From positions 1-64,000 of IMG/VR virus record IMGVR_UViG_3300028829_002978: DNA of 64,000 nucleotides. One strand, written 5' to 3'. The notes beneath the pieces are model-generated. The model had not been told where the DNA came from. It did not search any database and worked only from the letters and a program-made list of their open reading frames with translations. Of the stretch, positions 1 to 8,273 are shown one piece after another. Numbering within the stretch: position 1 is the stretch's first letter; the number at the start of each line of letters is the position of its first letter. The position numbers and the translations under genes are program-made. The stretch is from a virus.

Positions 1-1
1 C

Positions 2-118
2 ACAGGAAAACTTCACTCATCTACTTTTGTAGACGGAGAATATACAGGATACTTCGCAACAGAACAAGAAGCAATAGACGCAAGTAACAAATACCTAGGA
101 ATAAAGGAGGAGCAACCA
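2..118 (+). CDS. 3' part of an upstream reading frame, open into the next gene
   Basis: This frame is open from the window edge and continues without a stop into the ATG at 119. The 39 codons read like the tail of a small AP2-like or domain-of-unknown-function phage protein (pattern with GYFATEQEAIDASNKYL). Its last codons, KEEQP, are themselves the Shine-Dalgarno sequence of the next start. The real start lies outside the window, so this may be an N-terminal part of the following protein or a gene that lost its stop. Confidence 0.4.
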
Positions 119-1498
119 ATGACAAAACTATCAGACTTCCTCAAAGAGAAAGGTGTATATGCACAATTCTTAGCAAACTTAGACAGTAATCATCATAATT
201 ATCAAGCTTTCTGTAAAGATGATAATATACATGATGCAATTTGCGATGCTTTTATATGGCCAGATTCTCCAGAAGGGTATGCTTTCTGGCGAAACATTGC
301 CGAATCAATCGATGCCTCTTGTATTAATGATGTCCGAGCACCTAACGATACCGACTATTGGGAAGAACAATTCCAAGCAGGTAGAAAGATCTGGTATGTA
401 GATCCATCAGATAATGAAATTAATGGATCTATGAATATACCACCAAGTATGTGTACAAACTTTACCAACTGGTACGCAGAAAAGCCAACTTGGTTAACCG
501 TTAAAACAGAAGAGGAACAAATGAAACAACCAATCGCAAAAGTAGGTGCCAAAGTAATCTGTCTATCAGGATGCTCTATAGGAAACCACGAACCAGGATC
601 AATCGAAACTATTACTAGAGTAGATGGTAATAGGATTTGGGTATCAAATACAAACGACTCACTTTGGATACTAGGTTCTACTTGGAGATTATACGCAGAT
701 AACATCCAAGCAGTAGATACTGAACCATCAGACACAACGAGCATTAAGGGAGCTAGTATGGAAACACCAGAAAAAATGGCAAGTATACATTTACGAAATA
801 CTGTAGGTAAAATATCAGGTGTTTCTCATGACTGGAAGGCTGAATGTATAATGGAATTATGGCGTCGTGGTGATGCGTATGCAACTAATGGTCCTGGATC
901 ATATAGAAATGAGAGGCATCTAGCGAGTTTTATAACTTATTCATATAGAGTGTTCTTCCCGGATTACGCATATACACATGATGATTATAACCAACAACAA
1001 GCAGATAAGCTTAATAGACAGTTATCAATTGAACAAGGTTATTTAACAGATAAGCAAATTGATGATTTATTTATGGTTATAAAAGAAAATATAGTTCTTT
1101 CGTATACAACAGGAATTAATCTAACTTATGAAGAGTTAGGTGTAGAACTTTTTGGTAGTGATTATCTTACTACAACAACATCAGCTTTAGTGAGCACAGA
1201 GGAAAATAGTATGACACCACAAGAATTAACAGAAGCAGTAACAGCAGGTGTAATTGCATCAAAAGCTAAACCAAGTAAGTGTAAAAAAGAAAAAACTGAT
1301 TTACAACAAATGAAATCTAAACCATGGACTGGGGTTATTGTAGATGCACAAGGTAAAAGAGTAGCAGAGATCTCAGCTAAAACTGAAGATAAACTAAACA
1401 CATTGTTTGAAGATGCGAAGTATAGAGATATGTCTATGAGAGTTAGTGAGTATCAACATACTGTTTCTGAAGATAGAAAATTCAAAAAGAGTAAATAA
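119..1498 (+). CDS. Hypothetical protein, modular, with internal start sites
   Basis: No family recognised for this 459-residue protein. ATG 119 follows a strong AAAGGAGG ribosome binding site. Three further in-frame ATGs at 521, 758 and 1211 each follow a purine-rich SD-like stretch (around 510-517, 746-751 and 1199-1206), and the SD is read in frame as Glu-Glu. The protein therefore looks like four small phage proteins in series: residues 1-134 with many Trp/Asp, 135-213 with a beta-rich block, 214-364 mainly helical, and 365-459 Lys-rich. Its stop overlaps the next ATG by one base. It is either one fused protein or a nested set of products. Confidence 0.75.
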   Translation: MTKLSDFLKEKGVYAQFLANLDSNHHNYQAFCKDDNIHDAICDAFIWPDSPEGYAFWRNIAESIDASCINDVRAPNDTDYWEEQFQAGRKIWYVDPSDNEINGSMNIPPSMCTNFTNWYAEKPTWLTVKTEEEQMKQPIAKVGAKVICLSGCSIGNHEPGSIETITRVDGNRIWVSNTNDSLWILGSTWRLYADNIQAVDTEPSDTTSIKGASMETPEKMASIHLRNTVGKISGVSHDWKAECIMELWRRGDAYATNGPGSYRNERHLASFITYSYRVFFPDYAYTHDDYNQQQADKLNRQLSIEQGYLTDKQIDDLFMVIKENIVLSYTTGINLTYEELGVELFGSDYLTTTTSALVSTEENSMTPQELTEAVTAGVIASKAKPSKCKKEKTDLQQMKSKPWTGVIVDAQGKRVAEISAKTEDKLNTLFEDAKYRDMSMRVSEYQHTVSEDRKFKKSK

Positions 1499-1770
1499 TG
1501 TCTAAAAAATTAGTATTAATACTAGCTTTAGCTATTGCAGCTAATGCTGGTTTGTGGAGTACTGTAAGTGGTGCGCTCATGGACACAGTAAAACCTATTG
1601 AGTATACAATAGATACTGCTGGATTTAACCCAAGGGTGTATGAATGGCAATCTCAAACAGACCCAGGAATGGTTTGTTCAGTTATCTTTGGTAACTCAAT
1701 TAAAGACACTACTTCGGCTCAACCATCTATGTTTTGCTGGAAAGCAACTAGTGAAGTTTTAGTTAAGTAG
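1498..1770 (+). CDS. Small exported protein
   Basis: Ninety residues with a typical signal peptide: Lys-Lys at positions 3-4, a hydrophobic core to about residue 16, then Ala-Asn-Ala before the mature part. The mature part has two Cys (about 60 and 80) that could form a disulfide in the periplasm. The start overlaps the upstream stop by one base, and the gene lies just ahead of the TerD gene, so it may belong to the same stress cassette. Function unknown. Confidence 0.7.
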   Translation: MSKKLVLILALAIAANAGLWSTVSGALMDTVKPIEYTIDTAGFNPRVYEWQSQTDPGMVCSVIFGNSIKDTTSAQPSMFCWKATSEVLVK

Positions 1771-1810
1771 TTTTAGTGTCACCCTGACATAAACTGGAGG
1801 AAAAATTCTT

Positions 1811-2584
1811 ATGAAGAAAATAACAAAAGCGTTAAAAAATCTAGGTAGCGCAATAGCGTCAACCGGAAAAGAGGTAGCTCAAGAAGCTAGAACAACTTTA
1901 GCAGATGGTGTGGAATCATTTGTTAACAATAATAAAAGTCTAAAAGGACACAAAATGATCGAAATTATAGAAAAAGTACCGTTTAAAAATGAAAATGAAA
2001 TAGTTGTATTAGAAAAAGGTGCTAACCTTACAGTTGCAGCTGAAACTACAAAAGTAGGTTGTGGTATTGAATGGGATGAAGTAACTACAGGTGTAGACTT
2101 TGATGCAGATGTTTCTTGTTTATTAGTTAAAGAAGATACTTCTAAAAATGAACTTATCTATTATGGTACAAATAAAGTAAATGGTGAAATCGCATCTAGT
2201 TGTGGATCTGTATTACATACAGGTGATAACTTAACAGGTGCAGATGATGCAGTTGAAGGTGTTGCAGTTAATGAAGATGATGAAACTATTTATGTTGATT
2301 TAGCTAAATTACCAGCTGATGTTAAAAAAGTAGTATTCTTTGTAAATATCTATGGTGCTGAAAATAAAAAACAAAATTTTGGAACAACTGGTACAATGGG
2401 TGCTAGATTATATGATGGTGCAACTGCTCATATCTTTATGGAAGCTGATCTTATGGAAGATAATGCTACACAAACATCTATGATTATTGGTGAATTTTAC
2501 AGAAAAGATGCTGGTTTTAAATACAAAAATATGGCTCAGGGTGGTAAACAAACACTTACTGAGTTTGCAAACTCTTACAAGTAG
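1811..2584 (+). CDS. terD: TerD-family stress/tellurite-resistance protein
   Basis: 257 residues. After a Lys/Ala-rich N-terminal extension of about 50 residues comes a TerD-like beta-sandwich. The diagnostic features are the segments FDADVSCLL (around residue 97), the DNLTG motif (around 138) with following acidic calcium-binding residues, VDLAKLP, and VVFFVNIYGA. TerD proteins bind calcium and associate with the membrane protein TerC in the ter stress/phage-inhibition system. The SD GGAGGA lies upstream. TerC and TerB homologues follow on the same strand, which supports the call. The extended N-terminus is unusual for the family. Confidence 0.85.
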   Translation: MKKITKALKNLGSAIASTGKEVAQEARTTLADGVESFVNNNKSLKGHKMIEIIEKVPFKNENEIVVLEKGANLTVAAETTKVGCGIEWDEVTTGVDFDADVSCLLVKEDTSKNELIYYGTNKVNGEIASSCGSVLHTGDNLTGADDAVEGVAVNEDDETIYVDLAKLPADVKKVVFFVNIYGAENKKQNFGTTGTMGARLYDGATAHIFMEADLMEDNATQTSMIIGEFYRKDAGFKYKNMAQGGKQTLTEFANSYK

Positions 2585-2590
2585 TAATTG

Positions 2591-3568
2591 ATGAGTCCTT
2601 ACTACACATGGTCACATATAATCCTAGTACTTAGTGTACTAGGTGGGTATACTCTTGGTGGTTTCGCTGGGATGACAGCTATTATAATGTTAGCGGCTTT
2701 AGAAGTATCATTATCATTCGACAACGCGGTTGTTAATGCGAAGGTACTGAAGACAATGACACCAGCGTGGAGAAAGGCATTCATTAAATATGGTATACCA
2801 ATTGCAGTGTTTGGAATGAGATTCTTATTCCCAATCGCAATAGTTGCTATAGCTACTGGATTATCTGTAATCTCAACGTTTAATATGGCTATAGGTCAGC
2901 CAGAACTGTACCATTCAGCCTTAGAAGATAATAAGGTTGGTATCTTTGCGTTTGGTGGATCATTCCTCTTCATGGTGTTCTTAGGCTTCTTCTTCGATGA
3001 TGATAGAGAAGATAAATGGATTACTATATTAGAAGACAATACTATTACAAATAAAGTTGGATCTATTCAGCATATTGAAGTAATAATTGCGACTGCTGTG
3101 GGTATGGGATTAGTATATTATACTGATTCTACCACAGTAACTTTAGCATTCTTTGGAGGAATTTTACTCCACGAAGTTATTGGTTCATTAGATGATTTAC
3201 TGTCTACAAATGGTGTGAGATCAGGTATCGCAGGATTCTTATATCTTGAAGTATTAGATGCATCATTCTCATTTGATGGTGTAATAGGAGCATTTGCTAT
3301 ATCTAATAATATATTTGTAATTATGGTAGGTTTAGGTATTGGAGCTATGTATGTCAGATCTATGACTCTCGACTTTGTAGAAAAAGGTACCTTAGCTACT
3401 TATAGATATCTAGAACATGGAGCTCATTATGCAATTGGAGCATTAGCAATCATTATGTTTGCTAAAATGTTTCACGAAATACCAGAGTTAGTGGTTGGTT
3501 CTGTTGGAATTAGTTTAATTATTGCTGCATTTGCACATTCAATTATAGTTAATAAAAAAGAGAAGTAA
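2591..3568 (+). CDS. terC: TerC/DUF475-like integral membrane protein
   Basis: About 325 residues with eight or nine hydrophobic segments. The family signatures are ALEVSLSFDNAVVNA near residue 35 and the mirrored EVLDASFSFDGVIGAFA near 215; conserved Asp/Asn lie inside membrane helices, as in TerC and the DUF475 subgroup. TerC-type proteins are thought to move divalent metal ions or to anchor Ter complexes. ATG 2591 is chosen over TTG 2588 three bases upstream; neither has a strong SD, so coupling to terD translation is likely. The stop overlaps the next ATG by one base. Confidence 0.85.
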   Translation: MSPYYTWSHIILVLSVLGGYTLGGFAGMTAIIMLAALEVSLSFDNAVVNAKVLKTMTPAWRKAFIKYGIPIAVFGMRFLFPIAIVAIATGLSVISTFNMAIGQPELYHSALEDNKVGIFAFGGSFLFMVFLGFFFDDDREDKWITILEDNTITNKVGSIQHIEVIIATAVGMGLVYYTDSTTVTLAFFGGILLHEVIGSLDDLLSTNGVRSGIAGFLYLEVLDASFSFDGVIGAFAISNNIFVIMVGLGIGAMYVRSMTLDFVEKGTLATYRYLEHGAHYAIGALAIIMFAKMFHEIPELVVGSVGISLIIAAFAHSIIVNKKEK

Positions 3569-3759
3569 TGTTTGGTTTACTGAACGATGTTACTGATCTA
3601 ACTACAAAAGTAGCTGGAGATGTAATTGAAGTAGGTACACTTGGTTTAGTTCAATCTAAAGACGCTAAGAAATTAGCTGATCTTGGATGGGACATATATA
3701 AAATCTCGAATGAACTTAATATATCTGTTGAAGATGTTGAAAAGTTACTTAAAAAATAA
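3568..3759 (+). CDS. Small hypothetical protein in the ter cassette
   Basis: 63 residues, amphipathic. The start overlaps the terC stop (TAATG), so translation is probably coupled. The first half has Val/Thr/Gly-rich pattern; the second half (about 34-63) looks like a small helix-turn-helix ending in Leu-Leu-Lys-Lys. No family recognised. Position between terC and terB suggests an accessory part of the same module. Confidence 0.65.
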   Translation: MFGLLNDVTDLTTKVAGDVIEVGTLGLVQSKDAKKLADLGWDIYKISNELNISVEDVEKLLKK

Positions 3760-3786
3760 AGACCTCAGAGAGGCAAAGGAAACATA

Positions 3787-4230
3787 ATGTTAGGAAATTT
3801 TTTTAAAAAATTAAAAGGTGGAGCTGAAAATTTAGCTACATCAGCTTTAAGCTCAGGTGATAAAGATGTAATGGAAGCTATGGTTGCTGCTGCAGTTATC
3901 ACTGCTTATGCAGATGGAGATTGTTCAGATGATGAAGTATCTGTAATTAGTAAAATTTTAGCTACAAGTACTCAATTAGAGTCTTTTGGTGATGAACCTC
4001 TTCTATTATTTGAAGCTTATTGTAACAAGATGGAAGCATCTAAAAGAATGGGTAAAAATGAATTGATGAAAGAAATTTCAGACCTTACTGGTGATAAAAA
4101 TAATTCTGTTAGAGTTCTTATTATGGCTATTGAAGTTGCAGACGCAGATGATGATATCGATACAGATGAGATGAAAGTATTAGAAGCTATTGCTAAAACA
4201 CTTGATCTTACTTTAAGAGATTACATTTAA
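3787..4230 (+). CDS. terB: TerB-like tellurite-resistance protein
   Basis: 147 residues, all helical. TerB signatures are visible: an AAAVITAYADGDCSDDE stretch near residues 35-50, and a second acidic metal-binding site EVADADDDIDTDEM near 117-130. TerB links TerC at the membrane to cytoplasmic Ter partners and binds divalent metal. The length matches the family (about 150). It closes the operon and is followed by a strong terminator. Confidence 0.85.
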   Translation: MLGNFFKKLKGGAENLATSALSSGDKDVMEAMVAAAVITAYADGDCSDDEVSVISKILATSTQLESFGDEPLLLFEAYCNKMEASKRMGKNELMKEISDLTGDKNNSVRVLIMAIEVADADDDIDTDEMKVLEAIAKTLDLTLRDYI

Positions 4231-4237
4231 TTAAAAT

Positions 4238-4276
4238 AAAGATCTGAGAGTATTTACTCTTCGGTCTTTTTATTTG
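4238..4276 (+). terminator. Rho-independent terminator after the ter cassette
   Basis: A 13-position stem with one mismatch (4238-4250 with 4257-4269), a six-base loop, then a T-rich tail TTTTATTT. It directly follows terB. Confidence 0.8.
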
Positions 4277-4321
4277 TAAGGGTATACTGATATTTTTAAA
4301 TATAAATAAAAAGGAAGTAGT

Positions 4322-4882
4322 ATGAACAAAGAATTAATTAAGAAATACAAAGCAGAATTCGATCACATGTTGGATGGAGGAAAATTACTCCATTGCTATG
4401 ACTCTAATTTTCTATGGTACTCTTCAGGTGTAGGTATATGGAATATGCGTCTATTATCAAATAATAACATAACACATATAGTAATAAACGATGAATATGC
4501 TGAATTTCGTAAAGCATTAGCTGAAGGTAAAACTATCCAATGGTGTTTTGGGGATGATGGGTGGAAAGACTACCCTTATTTCGATAACGAAGTAAAGCAT
4601 TACCGTATCAAACCTGATGAACCTAAATTCAAAGTAGGTGATTGGGTAACTCAAGTAGATGGAATTCCTTTTCAATTTAAAGAAAATACTTGCTACCTTG
4701 GGTTATCTCTATGGACTCCTCAACCTAATGAATGGTGTTGCTTTTGGGACAATGACTATAGGCATTTTGAAGTAGGTAAATTTGTTAAGTCTGAAAAAGG
4801 CTCTCATTACTTTGATGATGGAACTATTAATAGAGATAATATTCAGCCTTATACTGGGCCAGTACCTAAAGAACTTGCTTAA
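4322..4882 (+). CDS. Hypothetical phage protein, Trp-rich
   Basis: 186 residues, rich in Trp, Tyr and Asp. Residues about 58-75 (KALAEGKTIQW) lead to HYRIKP followed by a KFKVGDWV block. Such blocks are common in small accessory proteins of many tailed phages and may form a beta barrel. ATG 4322 follows an AAGGAAG ribosome binding site. The stop overlaps a tiny membrane-protein ORF. Function unknown. Confidence 0.75.
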   Translation: MNKELIKKYKAEFDHMLDGGKLLHCYDSNFLWYSSGVGIWNMRLLSNNNITHIVINDEYAEFRKALAEGKTIQWCFGDDGWKDYPYFDNEVKHYRIKPDEPKFKVGDWVTQVDGIPFQFKENTCYLGLSLWTPQPNEWCCFWDNDYRHFEVGKFVKSEKGSHYFDDGTINRDNIQPYTGPVPKELA

Positions 4883-4971
4883 TGATTCATGAATTAGGTC
4901 AAATAGCAGCTACTATTATTTTAATAGTTGCATTTATAACCTCAGTAGCAATACAAATTAAACAAGGATAA
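4882..4971 (+). CDS. Tiny single-span membrane protein
   Basis: 29 residues. ATG overlaps the upstream stop by one base. Residues 8-24 form one hydrophobic segment (IAATIILIVAFITSVAI) followed by a Lys end. Too short for a confident call, but the tight overlap and the clear transmembrane pattern support a real micro-gene. Confidence 0.5.
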   Translation: MIHELGQIAATIILIVAFITSVAIQIKQG

Positions 4972-4974
4972 TAC

Positions 4975-5343
4975 ATGACAATAATAAAACAATTTGAAAG
5001 ATTACTACTAATCAATCGTAGATTACATGCGTTAGATATACCAGTAGTATGTACTTTACATATAGATAGTAATAGTAGTTTTTTAGTGCTATCACATATA
5101 TATGTAGATAAGAAAGCCTTTGGTACAGGTATAAATGATTCTATTAAATCGATAGTAGAGGAAGCTATAACATTAGCTAAACCTACATACACTCAAGTTA
5201 AACAAATTTGTTTCGACATGCTGGCTACTCAATTTTATCTAGACAAAGAAGAGGTAGTAACTGTTGAATCGATTAATAGTGAAGGTGTATTATTATCAAC
5301 AGGTGAAACTGTAGAACACACTAGGTTATTTATTAAAGAATAA
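4975..5343 (+). CDS. Hypothetical protein
   Basis: 122 residues with alternating helix and strand pattern and no recognised motif. Three bases after the preceding micro-ORF, with SD AAGGA upstream. It is the last gene before the tRNA-like/structured RNA region. Confidence 0.65.
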   Translation: MTIIKQFERLLLINRRLHALDIPVVCTLHIDSNSSFLVLSHIYVDKKAFGTGINDSIKSIVEEAITLAKPTYTQVKQICFDMLATQFYLDKEEVVTVESINSEGVLLSTGETVEHTRLFIKE

Positions 5344-5356
5344 TCTAGTTAATTAT

Positions 5357-5459
5357 GGGACTGTAGCTCAGAGGTAGAGCGAATATTTAATGTATAACCT
5401 TATTAAATATGTAGGAGATTAGGTACTCTAGGTCATAGGTTCGACTCCTATCAGCCCCC
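5357..5459 (+). tRNA. tRNA-like element, anticodon not assignable
   Basis: Acceptor strands 5357-5363 and 5452-5458 pair at six of seven positions (one A/C mismatch). The D arm is canonical (GCTC 5366-5369 with GAGC 5377-5380), and so is the T arm (ATAGG 5435-5439, loop TTCGACT, CCTAT 5447-5451). The middle is abnormal: 54 bases instead of about 23, holding a perfect nine-pair hairpin (5382-5390 with 5401-5409) and a second weak hairpin (5414-5429). No normal five-pair, seven-base anticodon arm is visible. CCA is not encoded. It is either a remodelled tRNA or the tRNA-like head of a larger RNA. Confidence 0.6.
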
Positions 5460-5934
5460 TTACGACAAGTCGAGATCTCACATTAGTTTATCACTATTGA
5501 TCGACCTAAACCTTTGAGAGGTTGGCAACCTACTGCCCTTGTAAATTCTATTCAAAATATGGCAGTCATTAATAGTGACAGAAAGGAACCCTCATTTATG
5601 TATATTAAAAAGACGACTCCCTGAGTATAGACTCATAGAGGATAGTGTTCATATTTTGAGTAGAGTCTATAAGGCTCGACTGTTATACCACAGACTAAAA
5701 AGTAAGTATCTAAAAACTATTGGCGTATGATTAGATATAAGTTATTATCTTCTAAGTAAAAATTAGGGGATTAGGAGAGTGCATCATCACTCTTCTATAA
5801 TTATATATACTCCCGGAATCGGTTTAGTTAAATTAAAAGGAAGATTACCTTTTTAAATTGTTTAAAATTAACGTCCCTGCTTACGCATACAGACCCCAAG
5901 TAATTAGTATATATAATTATAGAAGGATATAAAT
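5460..5934 (+). ncRNA. Candidate large structured non-coding RNA beside the tRNA-like element
   Basis: 475 bases without a plausible gene but dense in inverted repeats. The stems are 5491-5501/5568-5578 (10 of 11), enclosing hairpins 5509-5523 and 5532-5566; 5627-5634/5663-5670 (8 of 8); 5773-5781/5788-5796 (9 pairs); and 5792-5811/5906-5925 (20 of 20). The size and the link to a tRNA recall the GOLLD and ROOL ornate phage RNAs, but no consensus can be confirmed by eye. The last stem shares bases with the preceding hairpin and covers the SD of the next gene. Confidence 0.55.
5792..5925 (+). repeat. Perfect 20-base inverted repeat
   Basis: Arms 5792-5811 and 5906-5925 are exact reverse complements and enclose 94 bases. 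The right arm ends in the AAG of the SD for the ORF at 5935. Five bases of the left arm (5792-5796) are also part of the upstream hairpin 5773-5796, so the two stems exclude each other. Confidence 0.85.
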
Positions 5935-6108
5935 ATGAAACAAACTCAAGAATTTTTAGTGTTACAAACAACAGCTATAGAGACTCAAAAGAAAATTAAA
6001 ACTTGGATATCTACAGACTACACAATAGATATTATTGCTCAGTCATCTGTAGTAACACCTAAGGGTGAAGTTATAGTAATTACGTCTCTATGGAGGAGTA
6101 AGTTATAG
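5935..6108 (+). CDS. Small hypothetical protein
   Basis: 57 residues starting MKQTQEFLV. The SD AGAAGGA sits partly inside the right arm of a 20-pair inverted repeat, so translation could be controlled by folding. The stop TAG overlaps the next GTG start by one base. No family recognised. Confidence 0.6.
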   Translation: MKQTQEFLVLQTTAIETQKKIKTWISTDYTIDIIAQSSVVTPKGEVIVITSLWRSKL

Positions 6109-6326
6109 TGTCAGATGATCATAAATATGATGAAGCAAAAGATGATTTAATATTATGTAAATCAAACAAGGAGGCATTAAGAATGTCAAAAATATACCCA
6201 AACTCAATGTTAAGGTTTTTACCTAAAAAATTTAGGTACTACTTATACACGGTAAACTGTCGTAATGATAATAAGTTTCCAACAAATTATCAAAACTTAG
6301 GTTGGGATAATCTAAAGAAAAACTAA
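6108..6326 (+). CDS. Small hypothetical protein (GTG start)
   Basis: 72 residues, charged and Lys/Asn/Tyr-rich. The GTG start overlaps the previous stop and follows GGAGGAG at good spacing. No motif recognised. Confidence 0.6.
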   Translation: MSDDHKYDEAKDDLILCKSNKEALRMSKIYPNSMLRFLPKKFRYYLYTVNCRNDNKFPTNYQNLGWDNLKKN

Positions 6327-6358
6327 TTATAATGGCTTACTAAAAATAAGGATTAGTT

Positions 6359-6556
6359 ATGAATCAAGAAAAAATAAGACACATAGGCGAAAGAAAGTAT
6401 GAAGTGAATATGGCTAAAGCATTAACAAGAACAGACAAAGAGTTGCAAGATAAATGGTTAGAACATAATAATGTAACAATTTGTCCTGCACAGAAATTAA
6501 TGTTCGTAGAATTACCAATTAGTGTAATAGCCATACCAATAAATAAAAAGGAATAA
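6359..6556 (+). CDS. Small hypothetical protein
   Basis: 65 residues. Charged N-terminal helix region, hydrophobic C-terminal strand region (LPISVIAIPI). SD AAGGA upstream. Two bases separate it from the next gene. Function unknown. Confidence 0.6.
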   Translation: MNQEKIRHIGERKYEVNMAKALTRTDKELQDKWLEHNNVTICPAQKLMFVELPISVIAIPINKKE

Positions 6557-6558
6557 AA

Positions 6559-6900
6559 ATGTTAAAAAATGAATTAGAAGCAGAAGTAAAAAGATTACAA
6601 GAAATCATTATGAAAGCAGCAAAAGACGTAGTAGACGCTAAAACAGAGTTAAGCAAACTAGAAGCAGAGACTAAAGTTCTTAGAAAAACCAATGAAGCAC
6701 AGGTAAGAGAGTCTGAAAATTTAAAAGAAAACAGAGAAAAAGCAATATTATTAATTACAATGGCTTTAGAAACTAGACATATACGTTTAGATGAACAGAA
6801 AAATAAAGTGTACTCAAACTCAGTTGACGCTAACACATTAAAATTCTTAAAACGTACGTTACAAAATGATAGCTATGAGATTGATCGATTGAGTTTCTGA
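6559..6900 (+). CDS. Coiled-coil protein upstream of helicase
   Basis: 113 residues. Residues about 3-60 are a continuous heptad-like coiled coil rich in Glu, Lys, Ala and Leu. The last base of its stop is the A of the helicase ATG, so the two are coupled. It may be an accessory subunit of the helicase, which is inference from position only. Confidence 0.65.
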   Translation: MLKNELEAEVKRLQEIIMKAAKDVVDAKTELSKLEAETKVLRKTNEAQVRESENLKENREKAILLITMALETRHIRLDEQKNKVYSNSVDANTLKFLKRTLQNDSYEIDRLSF

Positions 6901-8273
6901 TGTATGACTTAACCACACAACAAAATCTAGTGCTATCAACAGTAGATACAGTAAACAATAGAATTATATTAGTAGAGGCAAAAGCTGGGTGTGCTAAAAC
7001 TTCTACCTCGTTATTAGTAGTAGACACGGTTAAACCGAAGAAAGCTTTATACACAGCTTTTAATAAAGCAATTGTATTAGAAGGTAAAGAAAGATTTACA
7101 ACTAATGTGGAATGTAGAACTATTCATGCATTAGCTTTAAGCTATGTAAGACCTAAATTAGAGATAGAGCCTTTTACATATCTGTGTATTAAAGAGAAAC
7201 TAAGTTATCCTGATAAATTAAAGATTATTAACGCTATTGATGATTTTTATAGATCAGATAGTGTTGATATGGGAGAGTATTTCTCTGAATTACTTGAAGA
7301 TGATTACTTAGAAGAATTAGCTATTAAATATGTAGAGTTAATGGTAGATGACAAAGTAAATCCTACATTCAATTTTTTATTAAAATATTTTCACCTCCTA
7401 TTAGTAGAGGAGCAAATTGTAGTAAAATATGATCTCATGATCTTAGATGAAATTCAAGATTCAACAGGAGTTGCTTTAGAAATATTCAAATTAATTACTT
7501 CACCTAAAAAATTAGGTTTAGGGGACCCTCATCAAGCTATTTATGGTTTTATGAATCTAGTGAATGGTTTTGATATTTTAAAAGATACAATTAATCTAGA
7601 GTTGAACCACTCATTTAGATGTAGTGAAGAGATTGCAGGTAGAATTGAATCATACGGCCAACAGTGGCTTGCTGCAGACTTTGTGTTTGAAGGTACTGAG
7701 AAACCTAAGGATAATGGGTTAACAGCGTATATAACAGCTACAAATGCTCAAATTATCTTTAGAATTAATGAGTTACATCAAGCTAATACAGGTTACACGC
7801 TTACAAGAGATGTAAAAGATATTTTTGCATGCCCATTAGCTTTAGTTACAGCAGCTTCAGGAAAAGAAGTTTATCATAAAAAATATAAATTTTTAGAAAA
7901 AGAATACAGAAACTATACAATGTCTGGATACAAAACATTCTTTACTTATTTGAAAAAAGAAGTAAGAGATGATGAGATTGAATCAGCAATTGAATTGCTT
8001 ATGAAGTTTAAAACGAAAAATATTAATATCTTTGATGTATTATCTGCAGCTAAAAAGTCTAAAAAAGACCCAATTACTACAGTGGGTACATACTTTTCTT
8101 TAAAAGGTTTAGAATACAGCACTGTATATATTGAGGATGATCTAAATGGTCAAGTTGGTCGAATCATTGAAAATGGCGGACCAGATGATAGTAACAGTCA
8201 TACAACTATGAAGGGTTATTACGTGGCTGGAAGTAGGGCAAAGCTTTATCTCAAAAACGCTAAACACATGTAA
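6900..8273 (+). CDS. SF1 (UvrD/Rep-like) DNA helicase
   Basis: 457 residues with the superfamily 1 motif series: Walker A AKAGCAKT at 27-34, Walker B LMILDEIQD at 179-187, motif III GLGDPHQAIYG at 206-216, motif IV NHSFRCSEEI, motif V YFSLKGLEYSTVYI, and motif VI YYVAGSRAKLYL near the end. It unwinds DNA with ATP, probably in phage replication or recombination (the N4 helicase role). It is shorter than UvrD (about 720). The downstream 47 codons are in the same frame and end with a second version of the C-terminus. Confidence 0.9.
   Translation: MYDLTTQQNLVLSTVDTVNNRIILVEAKAGCAKTSTSLLVVDTVKPKKALYTAFNKAIVLEGKERFTTNVECRTIHALALSYVRPKLEIEPFTYLCIKEKLSYPDKLKIINAIDDFYRSDSVDMGEYFSELLEDDYLEELAIKYVELMVDDKVNPTFNFLLKYFHLLLVEEQIVVKYDLMILDEIQDSTGVALEIFKLITSPKKLGLGDPHQAIYGFMNLVNGFDILKDTINLELNHSFRCSEEIAGRIESYGQQWLAADFVFEGTEKPKDNGLTAYITATNAQIIFRINELHQANTGYTLTRDVKDIFACPLALVTAASGKEVYHKKYKFLEKEYRNYTMSGYKTFFTYLKKEVRDDEIESAIELLMKFKTKNINIFDVLSAAKKSKKDPITTVGTYFSLKGLEYSTVYIEDDLNGQVGRIIENGGPDDSNSHTTMKGYYVAGSRAKLYLKNAKHM

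Noticed and set aside
355-744. Antisense gene in the first ORF (129 codons, minus strand)
   Set aside because: It is a shadow of the plus-strand gene; no SD, and sequence composition follows the other strand.
5685-5760. Group I intron core, because of ACAGACTAAAA near 5690
   Set aside because: The matching S element for the P7 pairing, a P-Q pair and split exons are not found. The nearby tRNA-like element has both ends already, so there is no interrupted exon to join.
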